Origin: UJ101 sp965262705
GTDB taxonomy: Bacteria > Bacteroidota > Bacteroidia > Flavobacteriales > UJ101
DNA length: 64,000 bases
NCBI GenBank assembly: GCA_965262705.1
Contig: OZ253556.1
Coordinates: forward strand, 186,001 to 250,000
Reading direction: 5' to 3'
Positions within the stretch are counted from its first letter, which is position 1; each line of letters opens with the position of its first letter. Shown piece by piece: positions 36,677 to 45,600 of this stretch. The position numbers were made by a program, and so were the translations under genes. The notes under the pieces were generated by a model. The model had not been told where the DNA came from, ran no database searches, and was given only the letters and a program-made list of their open reading frames with translations.

Positions 36677-37411
36677 TTGATTTACAAGAAAAAATTTAAC
36701 ACTATCTTTTTTGCATTTTTATCATTTGCAATTTATGCACAAAAGGTAAATAAAAAGGACCGTATTTTACAAAAACCTGTTTTTCCCGGCTGTGAGAATA
36801 AACAAAAAAAAGAGTTAGATCAATGTAATCATAAGGTAAGTTATTATGAATTATTACAGAGTGCAATTTATTCAAAAGATATATTTAAAAAAGTTCAGAA
36901 AGAAAAAGGAGGAATGATTGTAAAAGTAAACATCTCAAAAAAAGGAAAAATTACACTAGTCAATATTTCAGATTTTTTCTTATCAAAGAATGTGGCGCCA
37001 ATTATTAAAGCAGGAATACCTAAGATGTTTCAGCAAAAAAAAGTCTATCCGGCCAAAGTAAAAAAAAGAAAAGTAAATTATCCTTATACCATTTATATTG
37101 AATTTCCTATAATGTCTTTTAAAAAAAACTTAACTTCAGAGGAAATCTGGGATGAATTAGAAATGATGAAATCTCCGGTATTTGACAGTTTAGCTGCCCA
37201 AATATTTTCAGATAATTATGTTAAATTCATGCGGGGAGTTATCAGTGGATTTTATTTAAAGGACGGTACAGCCGTAAATGATTGGGAATTATTTTTTAAA
37301 ACCAAACAATTAAATAACGTGCCTAGCATTTCACAGATAAGTACAAACGACCGGTATAAACTCAATTATATTCTAAATAAAACTGAACAAATAAAAAAAT
37401 CCATAAAATAA
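36677..37411 (+). CDS. Secreted PxFPGC/TonB_C-like protein
   Basis: 244 residues from a TTG start. Signal sequence FNTIFFAFLSFAIYAQ, then KPVFPGC and a divergent TonB-C-like region (GGMIVKVNISKKGKITLVNI), about residues 30-150. The C-terminal 90 residues are not recognised. It shares the PxFPGC word and layout with the preceding gene, so the two are probably an old duplication. Its stop overlaps the ATG of the next gene by one base, which indicates one operon. Confidence 0.65.
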   Translation: MIYKKKFNTIFFAFLSFAIYAQKVNKKDRILQKPVFPGCENKQKKELDQCNHKVSYYELLQSAIYSKDIFKKVQKEKGGMIVKVNISKKGKITLVNISDFFLSKNVAPIIKAGIPKMFQQKKVYPAKVKKRKVNYPYTIYIEFPIMSFKKNLTSEEIWDELEMMKSPVFDSLAAQIFSDNYVKFMRGVISGFYLKDGTAVNDWELFFKTKQLNNVPSISQISTNDRYKLNYILNKTEQIKKSIK

Positions 37412-37761
37412 TGAAAAAAATATTATTAATTTTCTCACTTATATTAAGTATTCTGCTAAGCGCTCAGAATAATGTCATTCCATCAGAAAAAAAGATGAAA
37501 ATCCCCTTTATATGCAATAAGCAAATAGACCAGTACATGGCAGATTATCAGTCATTTGTAAATCTTATGCAATTTGTAGTGCAAAATGGTGATAATAAAT
37601 TAAAGCAAAAAGTTAGTACCGAATATACCTTGTTAATCCAAAAATATTCAGATATTAATCGGATAATTGCAGGCTTAAATCATGAACAACAAAGGCAGGT
37701 TGCTGAATTTATAAGAGAAAAAGGAATTGAAATTACTAAGTTGACTCAAAAAGAAAATTAA
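37411..37761 (+). CDS. Small secreted protein, unrecognised
   Basis: 116 residues with a signal peptide (KKILLIFSLILSILLSAQ) and a mostly helical remainder (residues 40-110: NLMQFVVQNGDNKLKQ, LNHEQQRQVAEFIREK). No cysteine-anchored lipobox. One-base overlap with the previous gene. I do not recognise a family. Its position suggests a partner of the two PxFPGC proteins. Confidence 0.6.
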   Translation: MKKILLIFSLILSILLSAQNNVIPSEKKMKIPFICNKQIDQYMADYQSFVNLMQFVVQNGDNKLKQKVSTEYTLLIQKYSDINRIIAGLNHEQQRQVAEFIREKGIEITKLTQKEN

Positions 37762-37780
37762 AAATATTAGAGCAGATTTT

Positions 37781-38737
37781 ATGAAATATATAAATAAAGG
37801 ATCGAAAGATACTCGTTCAGGATTTGGTGACGCGTTAACAAAATTAGGAGAAAAAAATCAAAATATCGTTGCCTTATGTGCCGATTTAACCGGCTCATTA
37901 AAAATGGATACTTTTGCAAAAAACCACCCTGAACGTTTTTTTCAAACCGGTATTGCCGAAGCGAATATGATGGGAATGGCTGCCGGAATGACTATTGGAG
38001 GAAAAATTCCTTTTGCCAGTACTTTTGCTAATTTTGCTACCGCTCGTGTATATGACCAGATTCGTCAATCCATTGCCTATTCTAATAAAAATGTAAAAAT
38101 AGCCGCTTCTCATGCCGGATTAACACTAGGCGAAGACGGGGCAACCCACCAGACATTAGAAGATATAGGCTTAATGAAGATGCTGCCCAATATGGTTGTG
38201 ATTAACCCCTGTGATTATAATCAGACCTATGCAGCAACACTCGCTGTAGCCAGCTATGACGGCCCCGTATATCTTCGTTTCGGGCGGCCAAAAGTACCCA
38301 ATTTCACCCATGATACTGCCCGCTATACCTTTGAAATAGGGAAAGGACTGCTCCTACAAAAAGGAGTAGATGTAACCATTGCAGCTACCGGGCATTTGGT
38401 TTGGGAAGCACTCCTCGCTGCCGAAGCCTTAGATAAAGAAGACATATCAGCCGAAGTAATCAATATTCATACCATAAAGCCCCTTGATGAAGAAATAATC
38501 TTAAAATCGGTAAACAAAACCGCTTGTATTGTAACCGCTGAAGAACATAATTATCTCGGAGGGCTGGGAGAAAGTATAGCTGGTTTTTTAGCAAGAAATC
38601 GACCCGTCCCTCAAGAATTTGTTGCAGTGAATGACACTTTTGGAGAAAGTGGCTCCGCCAAAGAACTGATGGCGAAATATAACATTGATAAAAACGCGAT
38701 TATAGAAAAAGTAAAAAAAGTAATCACACGAAAATAG
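37781..38737 (+). CDS. Transketolase, C-terminal subunit
   Basis: 318 residues comprising the Pyr domain (about 1-175, with the conserved glutamate in QTGIAEANMMGMAAG) and the C-terminal domain (about 190-315). GATHQTLEDIGLM is the typical ThDP-loop region. It must pair with the N-terminal subunit upstream. It starts 19 bp after the small secreted protein, so the whole stretch 34962-38737 may be one transcript. Related E1-like or DXS-like enzymes are excluded by the family-specific words and by the partner gene. Confidence 0.94.
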   Translation: MKYINKGSKDTRSGFGDALTKLGEKNQNIVALCADLTGSLKMDTFAKNHPERFFQTGIAEANMMGMAAGMTIGGKIPFASTFANFATARVYDQIRQSIAYSNKNVKIAASHAGLTLGEDGATHQTLEDIGLMKMLPNMVVINPCDYNQTYAATLAVASYDGPVYLRFGRPKVPNFTHDTARYTFEIGKGLLLQKGVDVTIAATGHLVWEALLAAEALDKEDISAEVINIHTIKPLDEEIILKSVNKTACIVTAEEHNYLGGLGESIAGFLARNRPVPQEFVAVNDTFGESGSAKELMAKYNIDKNAIIEKVKKVITRK

Positions 38738-38788
38738 GCTAAAGGCTCTATACACAAAAGAACCTAAAAAATCTTACACCCATAAATC

Positions 38789-39034
38789 GAGACCGTTGCA
38801 AAAAGCACGCTAACAAAAAAATGCTTGTATTGAGCCTGCCGAAATGCGAGCCCGATAAAAATTAACTGCAAGTCAGCGAAGCTAAACACCCGAGCAGCCT
38901 TGTGGTTGTGAGGCTTTAACTCTCGGTAGCTGAGTACTTCGGCAGGTGGTTGCTGAGCACAGCCGAAGTAAGGAACCCGTTTGAAGTTAGATGCTTCCTT
39001 TTTCATACTTTTTTATACCTTCTGCAACGGTCTC
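38789..39034 (-). mobile_element. Palindromic element, reverse orientation, with three nested micro-insertions
   Basis: 246 bp from GAGACCGTTGCA to TGCAACGGTCTC. It contains all three micro-insertion types seen elsewhere: GCTTGTATTGAGCCTGCCGA (about 38822), CTGCAAGTCAGCGAAGCTAA (about 38866) and the CTTCGGCAGG...CAGCCGAAG type (about 38937-38969). It is the largest full copy in the window. Confidence 0.85.
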
Positions 39035-39118
39035 TTAATACTTTCTAAAGGGCTCAATAAATTAGTAAAGTATTTTACGCAGTACAAGCAAAAGAATAAA
39101 CCAATATAAGTAAAGGGT

Positions 39119-39328
39119 GCACAAAGCACGATAAGGAATGCAAGAATCACAATAAGGAATGCACAAAGCACAATAAGGAATGCACAAAGCACAATAAGGA
39201 ATGCAAGAATCACAATAAGGAATGCACAAAGCACGATAAGGAATGCACAAAGCACGATAAGGAATGCACAAAGCACAATAAGGAATGCACAAAGCACAAT
39301 AAGGAATGCACAAAGCACAATAAAAAAT
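39119..39328. repeat. Minisatellite, ten 21-bp units
   Basis: Ten units of 21 bp, consensus GCACAAAGCACAATAAGGAA plus T. Two units carry the variant GCAAGAATCAC. The period equals two DNA helical turns. On the minus strand a frame through it would give a hydrophobic heptad (CAFLIVL) repeat, but it runs into mobile-element ends and looks incidental. No spacers vary between units, so it is not CRISPR. Confidence 0.9.
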
Positions 39329-39479
39329 ATAGCATCGAAAATAGATAATGGCGTATTTTTATTATACTTGAGACCCTTGCAAAGCTTTCCGAGATGCACG
39401 CTATCAACTAAACTTCAAGTCAGCAAATCTAAACGTCTTGAGTTAATTTTATAGGATTAGCCCTAAATTTTTTATATTT

Positions 39480-39541
39480 GAGACCGTTGCAAAAAGCTTG
39501 TATTGAGCTTGTCGAAATACACGCTAACAAAAAAATTAAAA
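39480..39541 (-). mobile_element. End fragment of the palindromic element upstream of panC
   Basis: GAGACCGTTGCAAAAAGC, then the micro-insertion TTGTATTGAGCTTGTCGAAA, then ACGCTAACAAAAAAATT. The rest of the element is missing and panC begins 31 bp later, so the panC promoter region may be element-derived. Confidence 0.7.
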
Positions 39542-39572
39542 CGCAGAAAACTATATTTTCAGACAAAATATT

Positions 39573-40412
39573 ATGAAGATTTTCAAAAAAGCCGAAGAAA
39601 TCGTCGATTATCTTTATCCGTTAAAACAAGAAGGAAAAAAGATAGGTTTAGTCCCCACGATGGGGGCGCTTCATTCGGGTCATCTTTCACTGATTGGAAG
39701 AGCAAAAAAAGACTGTGACAAAGTAGTATGTAGTATTTTCATCAACCCGACTCAATTTGATAACCCTGAAGATTTAAAACATTACCCCATTACTTTAAAA
39801 GAAGATTTAGCCTTATTACAAAATATTTTGTGTGATTATGTTTTTACTCCTTCTGTTAGTGAAATATATCCTAACGGTTTACATTCAAAGGTTTATAACT
39901 TCGGGGGTATAGAGAATGAAATGGAAGGCCGTTTCCGTCCCGGTCATTTTAACGGAGTCGCTACCGTTATTGAACAATTGTTTCAAATTATTAGACCTGA
40001 CGTTGCATTTTTTGGAGAAAAGGATTTTCAACAATTACAGATTATTAAAAAATTGACCAGAATTAAAAAAAAATCCACCCAAATTATCGGGGGTCCTACT
40101 TTTCGAGAAAAAGACGGAATTGCTATGAGTTCGAGAAACAGAAGACTTTCAAAAGAATGGCGGATGGAGGCTACAATAATTTATAAGACACTAAAAAAGG
40201 TTAAGAAAAATATTCAATATGATTCTATTCAAAAAATCAATCAATATGTAGCCGGTTTATTTGATAAAAGCCCCCTACGATTAGATTATTTTTTTATCGC
40301 TGATATAGAAACATTAATCCCTGTTCAAACCATGAAACCGGATAAAAAATATCGTGCCTTTATTGCGGCTTTTGCCGGAAATATCCGATTAATTGATAAT
40401 ATTGCATTATAA
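39573..40412 (+). CDS. panC: Pantoate-beta-alanine ligase (pantothenate synthetase)
   Basis: Joins pantoate and beta-alanine with ATP to make pantothenate. 279 residues, the usual length. The adenylate-forming signatures are clear: VPTMGALHSGHLSLI with the HIGH-like HSGH, FFGEKDFQQL, and the KMSKS-like MSSRNRRL near residue 190. It starts the group panC-panD-flippase (24 bp to panD), an order common in Bacteroidota. PanD makes the beta-alanine that PanC uses. Confidence 0.97.
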   Translation: MKIFKKAEEIVDYLYPLKQEGKKIGLVPTMGALHSGHLSLIGRAKKDCDKVVCSIFINPTQFDNPEDLKHYPITLKEDLALLQNILCDYVFTPSVSEIYPNGLHSKVYNFGGIENEMEGRFRPGHFNGVATVIEQLFQIIRPDVAFFGEKDFQQLQIIKKLTRIKKKSTQIIGGPTFREKDGIAMSSRNRRLSKEWRMEATIIYKTLKKVKKNIQYDSIQKINQYVAGLFDKSPLRLDYFFIADIETLIPVQTMKPDKKYRAFIAAFAGNIRLIDNIAL

Positions 40413-40436
40413 AAACTATACAAACATAAATAGGAG

Positions 40437-40787
40437 ATGACAATTGAAATTTTAAAATCGAAAATCCATCGGGTTAAAATAACCGATGCCAATCTAAATT
40501 ATATGGGGAGCATTTCGATTGACCACGATCTTCTTGATGCAGCCAATATACTAGTGGGAGAAAAAGTGCAAATCGTAAATATTAACAATGGGGAACGTTT
40601 TGAAACCTATACGATAAGCGGGACACGTGGAAGTGGAACCGTTCAACTGAATGGACCTGCAGCCCGGAAAGTACAAAAAGGAGATATCGTGATTATTATC
40701 TCGTATGCACGAATGAGACCAGAAGAGGCTAAGGAATTCACCCCGACGATTATTTTTCCGGACGAGACGACCAACAAACTTTTATGA
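40437..40787 (+). CDS. panD: Aspartate 1-decarboxylase
   Basis: Makes beta-alanine from aspartate with a pyruvoyl cofactor. 116 residues, normal size. The self-cleavage site is visible as NYMGSISIDHDLLDAANI, with cleavage expected between Gly and Ser near residue 25. NNGERFETY and GPAARKVQKGDIVII are conserved later parts. Stop and the next TTG are one base apart. Confidence 0.97.
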   Translation: MTIEILKSKIHRVKITDANLNYMGSISIDHDLLDAANILVGEKVQIVNINNGERFETYTISGTRGSGTVQLNGPAARKVQKGDIVIIISYARMRPEEAKEFTPTIIFPDETTNKLL

Positions 40788-40788
40788 T

Positions 40789-41790
40789 TTGAAAAAAACA
40801 TTTAGCGTAATTAGAATACTCATTCCTTCTATTGTATTGGGTATTTTTTTTATATGGCTTGGAACAAAAGACTTAACAAAATCTGAGCAAAAAGAAATTT
40901 TAAACTCCTTTAAGAGGGCTGATTATTTCTGGATTATCCTCTCTATTCTCATTGCTATGGTGAGTCATATCAGCCGTTCCATAAGATGGCAATATTCGCT
41001 TGATGCCTTGAATATGAAGACTCATTTTTGGAATCGGTATTTGACGCTTTTAGTTAATTATTTTACGAACCTGGCTTTACCCCGGGCGGGCGAAGTAACT
41101 CGATGCGCCCTGATGAGTCGTTATGAAAAGCAGCCCTTTGAAAAAATATTTGGAACGATTATCCTTGCACGGTTTATTGATTTGATGATGCTTCTGCTCG
41201 TTGTCATCGGATTTATGATTTTTCAATATCATGTAGTGTATAACTTTATCATGACCCAAATAAAGCGTAAAATTACTTTTGCGCATGACTTTTCAATATA
41301 TCATCTTTTAGGATTTTTATTAATACTAATTATTGCCTTTTTAATCGCTATTATTTACATCAGGAATTCAAAAACAATGATAGCTCAGAAAATAAAAAAA
41401 ATACTAAAAGGACTTATGGAAGGTGTTTTTACCTTGTTTACCATGAAAAAAAAAGCGCTGTACTTCTTACAAACTTTAATTATTTGGAGTTGTTACATAC
41501 TCATGTTTGGCATTACTTTTAAAGCGCTGCCCGATACTGCCCATGCAAGCGTAGCCACCATTACAGCCGGCTTTGTTTTTGGCACCCTGGCTATGATTCT
41601 TACACAGGGCGGCCTTGGCGCCTATCCGCTCTTTGTAATGCAAGGGCTTCTTATTTACAAGATTCCATCTACTGTAGGGTATGCGCTGGGCTGGATTATC
41701 TGGTCCTCTCAAACCCTTATGGTGATAATTGCAGGGATGATCGCATTAATGATTTTACCGTTTTATAATCGTTCAATTAAAGATAAATAG
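40789..41790 (+). CDS. Lysylphosphatidylglycerol synthase TM-domain / flippase-like protein (UPF0104)
   Basis: 333 residues with about eight membrane segments, starting from TTG one base after the panD stop. The UPF0104 style is seen in ISRSIRWQYSLDAL, NYFTNLALPRAGEVTRCALM and LTQGGLGAYPLFV. In MprF the same domain flips aminoacylated lipids; there is no synthase domain here. It regularly follows panCD in Bacteroidota, from memory, but no functional link is established. Confidence 0.88.
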   Translation: MKKTFSVIRILIPSIVLGIFFIWLGTKDLTKSEQKEILNSFKRADYFWIILSILIAMVSHISRSIRWQYSLDALNMKTHFWNRYLTLLVNYFTNLALPRAGEVTRCALMSRYEKQPFEKIFGTIILARFIDLMMLLLVVIGFMIFQYHVVYNFIMTQIKRKITFAHDFSIYHLLGFLLILIIAFLIAIIYIRNSKTMIAQKIKKILKGLMEGVFTLFTMKKKALYFLQTLIIWSCYILMFGITFKALPDTAHASVATITAGFVFGTLAMILTQGGLGAYPLFVMQGLLIYKIPSTVGYALGWIIWSSQTLMVIIAGMIALMILPFYNRSIKDK

Positions 41791-41792
41791 AA

Positions 41793-41846
41793 TGGTAACG
41801 TTGCAAAATACGCTATCAACTGCAAGTCAGCGAAGCTAAAAGTCTC
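41793..41846. repeat. Element-end fragment with micro-repeat
   Basis: AACGTTGCAAAATACGCT resembles the element end and is followed by CTGCAAGTCAGCGAAGCTAA and AGTCTC. A second such fragment lies at about 42014-42062. Both are degenerate. Confidence 0.55.
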
Positions 41847-41857
41847 TATTTATTTTT

Positions 41858-41962
41858 TGGGCGTTCCCGCCTAACAGCGGTCGGGCTATCCGCTAAATCT
41901 TTTTCTTGGAGGAAAATTCTTTTCCCTCCAAGAAAAAGTATACCGCTTCTATCCCTAACGCA
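41858..41962. terminator. Dispersed GGGCGTTCCCGCC element with strong hairpin
   Basis: Starts GGGCGTTCCCGCC, then CGGTCGGGCTATCCGCT, then a perfect 14-bp stem (41899-41912 with 41925-41938; arms CTTTTTCTTGGAGG and CCTCCAAGAAAAAG), then CCGCTTCTATCCCTAACGC. From memory, this arrangement is a widespread dispersed intergenic element of Flavobacteriia often placed 3' of genes. Here it follows the panCD operon and could act as a terminator. Confidence 0.55.
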
Positions 41963-42086
41963 AACTCTGCAAAGCCCGTGATTTTAAAAAAAATATCTTT
42001 AGCTAACACTGAGAAAATTTTTCAAAAAGCACGCTAACCACTGCAAGTCATTGAAGCTAAAAAATCCCTTAGTGTAGTCAATGCCT

Positions 42087-42146
42087 ATTTTTTTAATTTT
42101 TTCAAATATATAAAATATTTTATATATTTGAAAAAATTAAAAAAAT
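42087..42146. promoter_or_regulatory. Perfect 60-bp palindrome upstream of the Rhs operon
   Basis: Every one of 30 base pairs matches around the centre between 42116 and 42117 (AAAAT/ATTTT). Each arm contains a TATATTTG box (42123-42130 on plus, its mirror on minus), so the palindrome carries a potential -7 element in both directions. It ends 9 bp before the first Rhs-operon gene. As RNA it would form a long hairpin with AU-rich ends. Confidence 0.85.
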
Positions 42147-42155
42147 CAAATTCCT

Positions 42156-42599
42156 ATGCACATTTCTATTTTACTAGGTTTTATACTACTAAGCGGTTCC
42201 TTTGCTTTTTCACAGACCTTAGAATTCCGCTATGACGAGGCAGGAAACCAAATCGAGCGAAGGCTTAAGATAGAACAATCACAAGGGTCCCCCCGTGTAG
42301 TGAATAGGAGTCTATCGATTCCGCTCATTGTCTCAGAAACTTCTGTTTCAGATGACTTTATCGTTTATCCCAATCCTACGCGGGGCAAGGTAACCTTGTC
42401 ATGGAAAGCGGAATATGTAGGAAGAATTACCGAGATTCAATTAGCTAATTTTCTAGGGCATGCTCAGAGGGTGCCTTTCGATGCAAAAGCGCATAGCGTA
42501 GCATTGAATTTAACTGGAAAAAAGGAAGGCGTATATATCGTAAATATTTATTTGGACGACGGCAGGCGAATTGATAAAAAAATCCTTAGACAAAATTAA
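42156..42599 (+). CDS. Small secreted protein with type IX sorting domain
   Basis: 147 residues: signal peptide (about 1-20, ending SFAFSQ), a short Rhs-like YD motif (LEFRYDEAGNQIERR), and a C-terminal type A sorting domain from about residue 68 (VYPNPTRGKVTLSW ... GVYIVNIYLDDGR ... KKILRQN). That domain directs export by the type IX system. Small proteins of this layout often stand directly upstream of large Rhs genes in Flavobacteriia. Its role there is unknown; it may help surface delivery. It lies 70 bp before the large Rhs gene and directly after the 60-bp palindrome. Confidence 0.8.
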   Translation: MHISILLGFILLSGSFAFSQTLEFRYDEAGNQIERRLKIEQSQGSPRVVNRSLSIPLIVSETSVSDDFIVYPNPTRGKVTLSWKAEYVGRITEIQLANFLGHAQRVPFDAKAHSVALNLTGKKEGVYIVNIYLDDGRRIDKKILRQN

Positions 42600-42669
42600 G
42601 TTTTTACCGGTAATATAATAATAGAAAAATACGATTACCCTTTTCCTTACTATTAAATAACAAATAATT

Positions 42670-45600
42670 ATGAAAAAACGACTACTTTTCCCTTTCTTTT
42701 ATTTTGGATTTTTTTATTTATCTGCGCAGCAAACTTCTACGGCAGAGCGTATTGAACTCAGAGCAGAGGTAAGAAGGAATGAGCCGGTGCACACGGAAGT
42801 GATTTCGATGGAAAGTGAGGCAGTTGGTGCTATGGAGGAGGCTTTTCAAAACTATGATAAGGCAGTAACTCGTAGTTTATATCGTGCTTCGTCCTCCAAC
42901 GGCACGTATCAGGGCATTATCGAGGGGAAGGCGTCGGTATCGCTCAGCGGAGGGCTTACTTATGAAGTTCCGATTGCCGTGCCGCCGGGGGTCAAAGGGG
43001 CAGTACCGAATCTTTCGCTATCGTATAATGGACAGGGCGGCATCGGGGCAGCGGGCTATGGCTGGAACATTTCCGGGCTTTCAACCATTGCCCGTATTCC
43101 GTCAGATTTATACCATAACGGCTTTATAGCCGGAGTAAATTTGAGCGATCAAGATGCCCTTGCCTTAGACAGTCAGCGCTTAATTCCCGTTACCGGTAAA
43201 TCTCAGCAGTACCAGACAGAGAATTTTTCCAATATAAAGGTCTTAAAGTATTATGGTGATTTTAGGGTTTATTACCCTGAGGGGTCTTCGGCAGAATATG
43301 ATAATTTCGATCGTTGGCCTGCGCTTGAATACCCTATAAAGAGTTGGAGGGACAAGCAGGGAAATGAAATACGCTATGATTATGAATTTAGTGATCGAAC
43401 GGCAAGAATTAGTAAAATAAAGTATGGAGGCAGTAAGGGCAAAGAATTATTTAACGAGGTACGGTTTATTTATAAAACGAGAAGCAAGCCAGTGATAAGC
43501 TATATAGGCGGTTATTCGTTTAAGCGGACGCATGTACTAAGCGAGATACAGGTGTATGCACACGGCCGTTTATTGAGGAAGTATCGTTTAGAACACAGTC
43601 GGACAGAAGCAGGACAAGAGCGGGTTAGTTCGATTACGGAATACAATGGCGAAGGGCAGGCAAAGCCGCCAATTCGGTTTTATTATAAGCGTTCAGAAAA
43701 TACCGTTAGCACCCGTGATTTTAAGGCACTTTATGGCCCTTATGGGGATTGGGAAAATGTGCGCTTTCTTTCAGGGGACTTTGACGGGGATGGATTCCTT
43801 GATTTTATGGGGTATAATGAGGCGGAAAAAGACCAGCTCTCTATTTATACACGGGGAGGACAAGGGCAAACAAAACTTCCTTTGAGAGATTTATCCAATT
43901 TTAAAGCGATTTTTCCCTCTAAAACATTGGACTCAAGGGGAAGACTATCGCTTAATGACGGGGTTACCTTAGTAAAGGAAAGCATAAAAGATGACCATTC
44001 AAATTACTCACAGGTAAAGTTTTATAGCAGCCAAAGGGCAGCGCCTTCTACGGGTCAAAGCATTGGCTTTCTTAGAAGTAAAACGGTTGATTTTCCTTCG
44101 GTGGTATATGAGGAAGGGGATGAATATTGTGCAGGGGGTAAGCGCGAAGTAACGGAAGACCCTAGAAAATCGATACAAAAATATGTGGTTAAGACAAAAA
44201 TTATGCCTAAGGAGTTTGTTTCGGGTGATTTTAATGGAGATGGCATAACGGATATACTGGCAATAGAAGAAGGTCATTACCATAGGCAAAGGTGGTTAAA
44301 GAGAAAGAGTTCTTCTTATTGGTATCCTAGGCCTTTTTCCGAGCCTTTTCATCCTTATGTCATAGGCTTTGAGGATTGCAGTGACGAGACTTCTTATACA
44401 AGCGGTGGCAGCGTATACTGGGCAGATTTAAATGCAAAAAATACTTCGGCAAGTGCAGAACGGGTAGGCTCTATTTCGTCCTTTGATAAATATAAGATGA
44501 CCCTTCAAACAGGGGATTATAATGGAGATGGGAAGACGGATTTATTTGTAATTCGAGACGGGAAGGTAGCGGTCTATGGTTTAAACAAAGAGAATCGTTT
44601 AGAAAAGATAGCGGAAAAATCGGATTCATGGATTGATAAGGATAAGTATATTGCTCTGGCAGACTTTAACGGGGATGGGAAGACGGATTTAGTGGCCCCT
44701 GAGAAAGAGGGGTCAAGCCGTTGGAAGCTATTCATTTCTGATGGCGATGACTACTTTATAACCAAGATCATATCAATTACTTCGTACCAAAAGCAGGATA
44801 GAAATTATGTATATCGTTATTTGGTGTCAGATTTTAATCGGGATGGAAAAAGTGATCTATTAAAGGTTTCCATTCCTGCCTATGTTCAGACTAGGTATTT
44901 GGGTACCGCCTTAGATTTATATACCTTTAACGGCTTAGAATCTTCTACGGCTTTTACCCATAAGAAAACGATTAAATTAAATAATATTTATATAAATACC
45001 CCTATACTAGGTGGAGATATTAATTTAAATACACGTAATCCAGAGGTAGGGTTTTATACGACGACAAAAGCCTATGGCAGTACGGTAGGGCAGATAAAAT
45101 CGGTAAGTTTTAATCAGAACTTTCGGGAAGATACAACGCTGGATTATATCTATAATGCCGGTAATGGTAAGAAATTACAAATTGATTACCATAAAGAGGG
45201 GAGAGATCTATTTTTCCCTTTTGATCAAGCTTATATGAAAGCCTATGATAATAGGACTTATCCTTATATCAATATAAGTAGTATGCTGGACTTTCGCTTG
45301 GTTCGTAAGTTAGGGGAAGAGGTCAATGGCAAGGCGTATCGCTGGAAAGAATTTAAATATTATGGAGGGGTATCGCATGCGCAGGGGCTGGGCTTTCTGG
45401 GCTTTAGGGGCAGGGCGCAGTCGAGTTGGCACGATGGCAGCACGCGGGCTTTGTGGACAGTTTCACTGCACAAGCCAGAACTGCGAAGTGCTGTGACTTA
45501 TACCTATGTAACAGATTATTCTCCTTATTTTGGCAGGTATAATTCTGATAAGGAGGACAATATCCCAGAGGATGTAATTAGTAAAACGCATTACGAATAT

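Noticed and set aside
39119..39328. CRISPR array
   Set aside because: The units are directly adjacent with no spacers, and no cas gene is present.
39013..39399. A 128-codon minus-strand frame with a repeated hydrophobic heptad (CAFLIVL)
   Set aside because: It is the reverse reading of the 21-bp minisatellite and ends in mobile-element sequence. A 21-bp unit always keeps frame, so openness is not evidence of coding.
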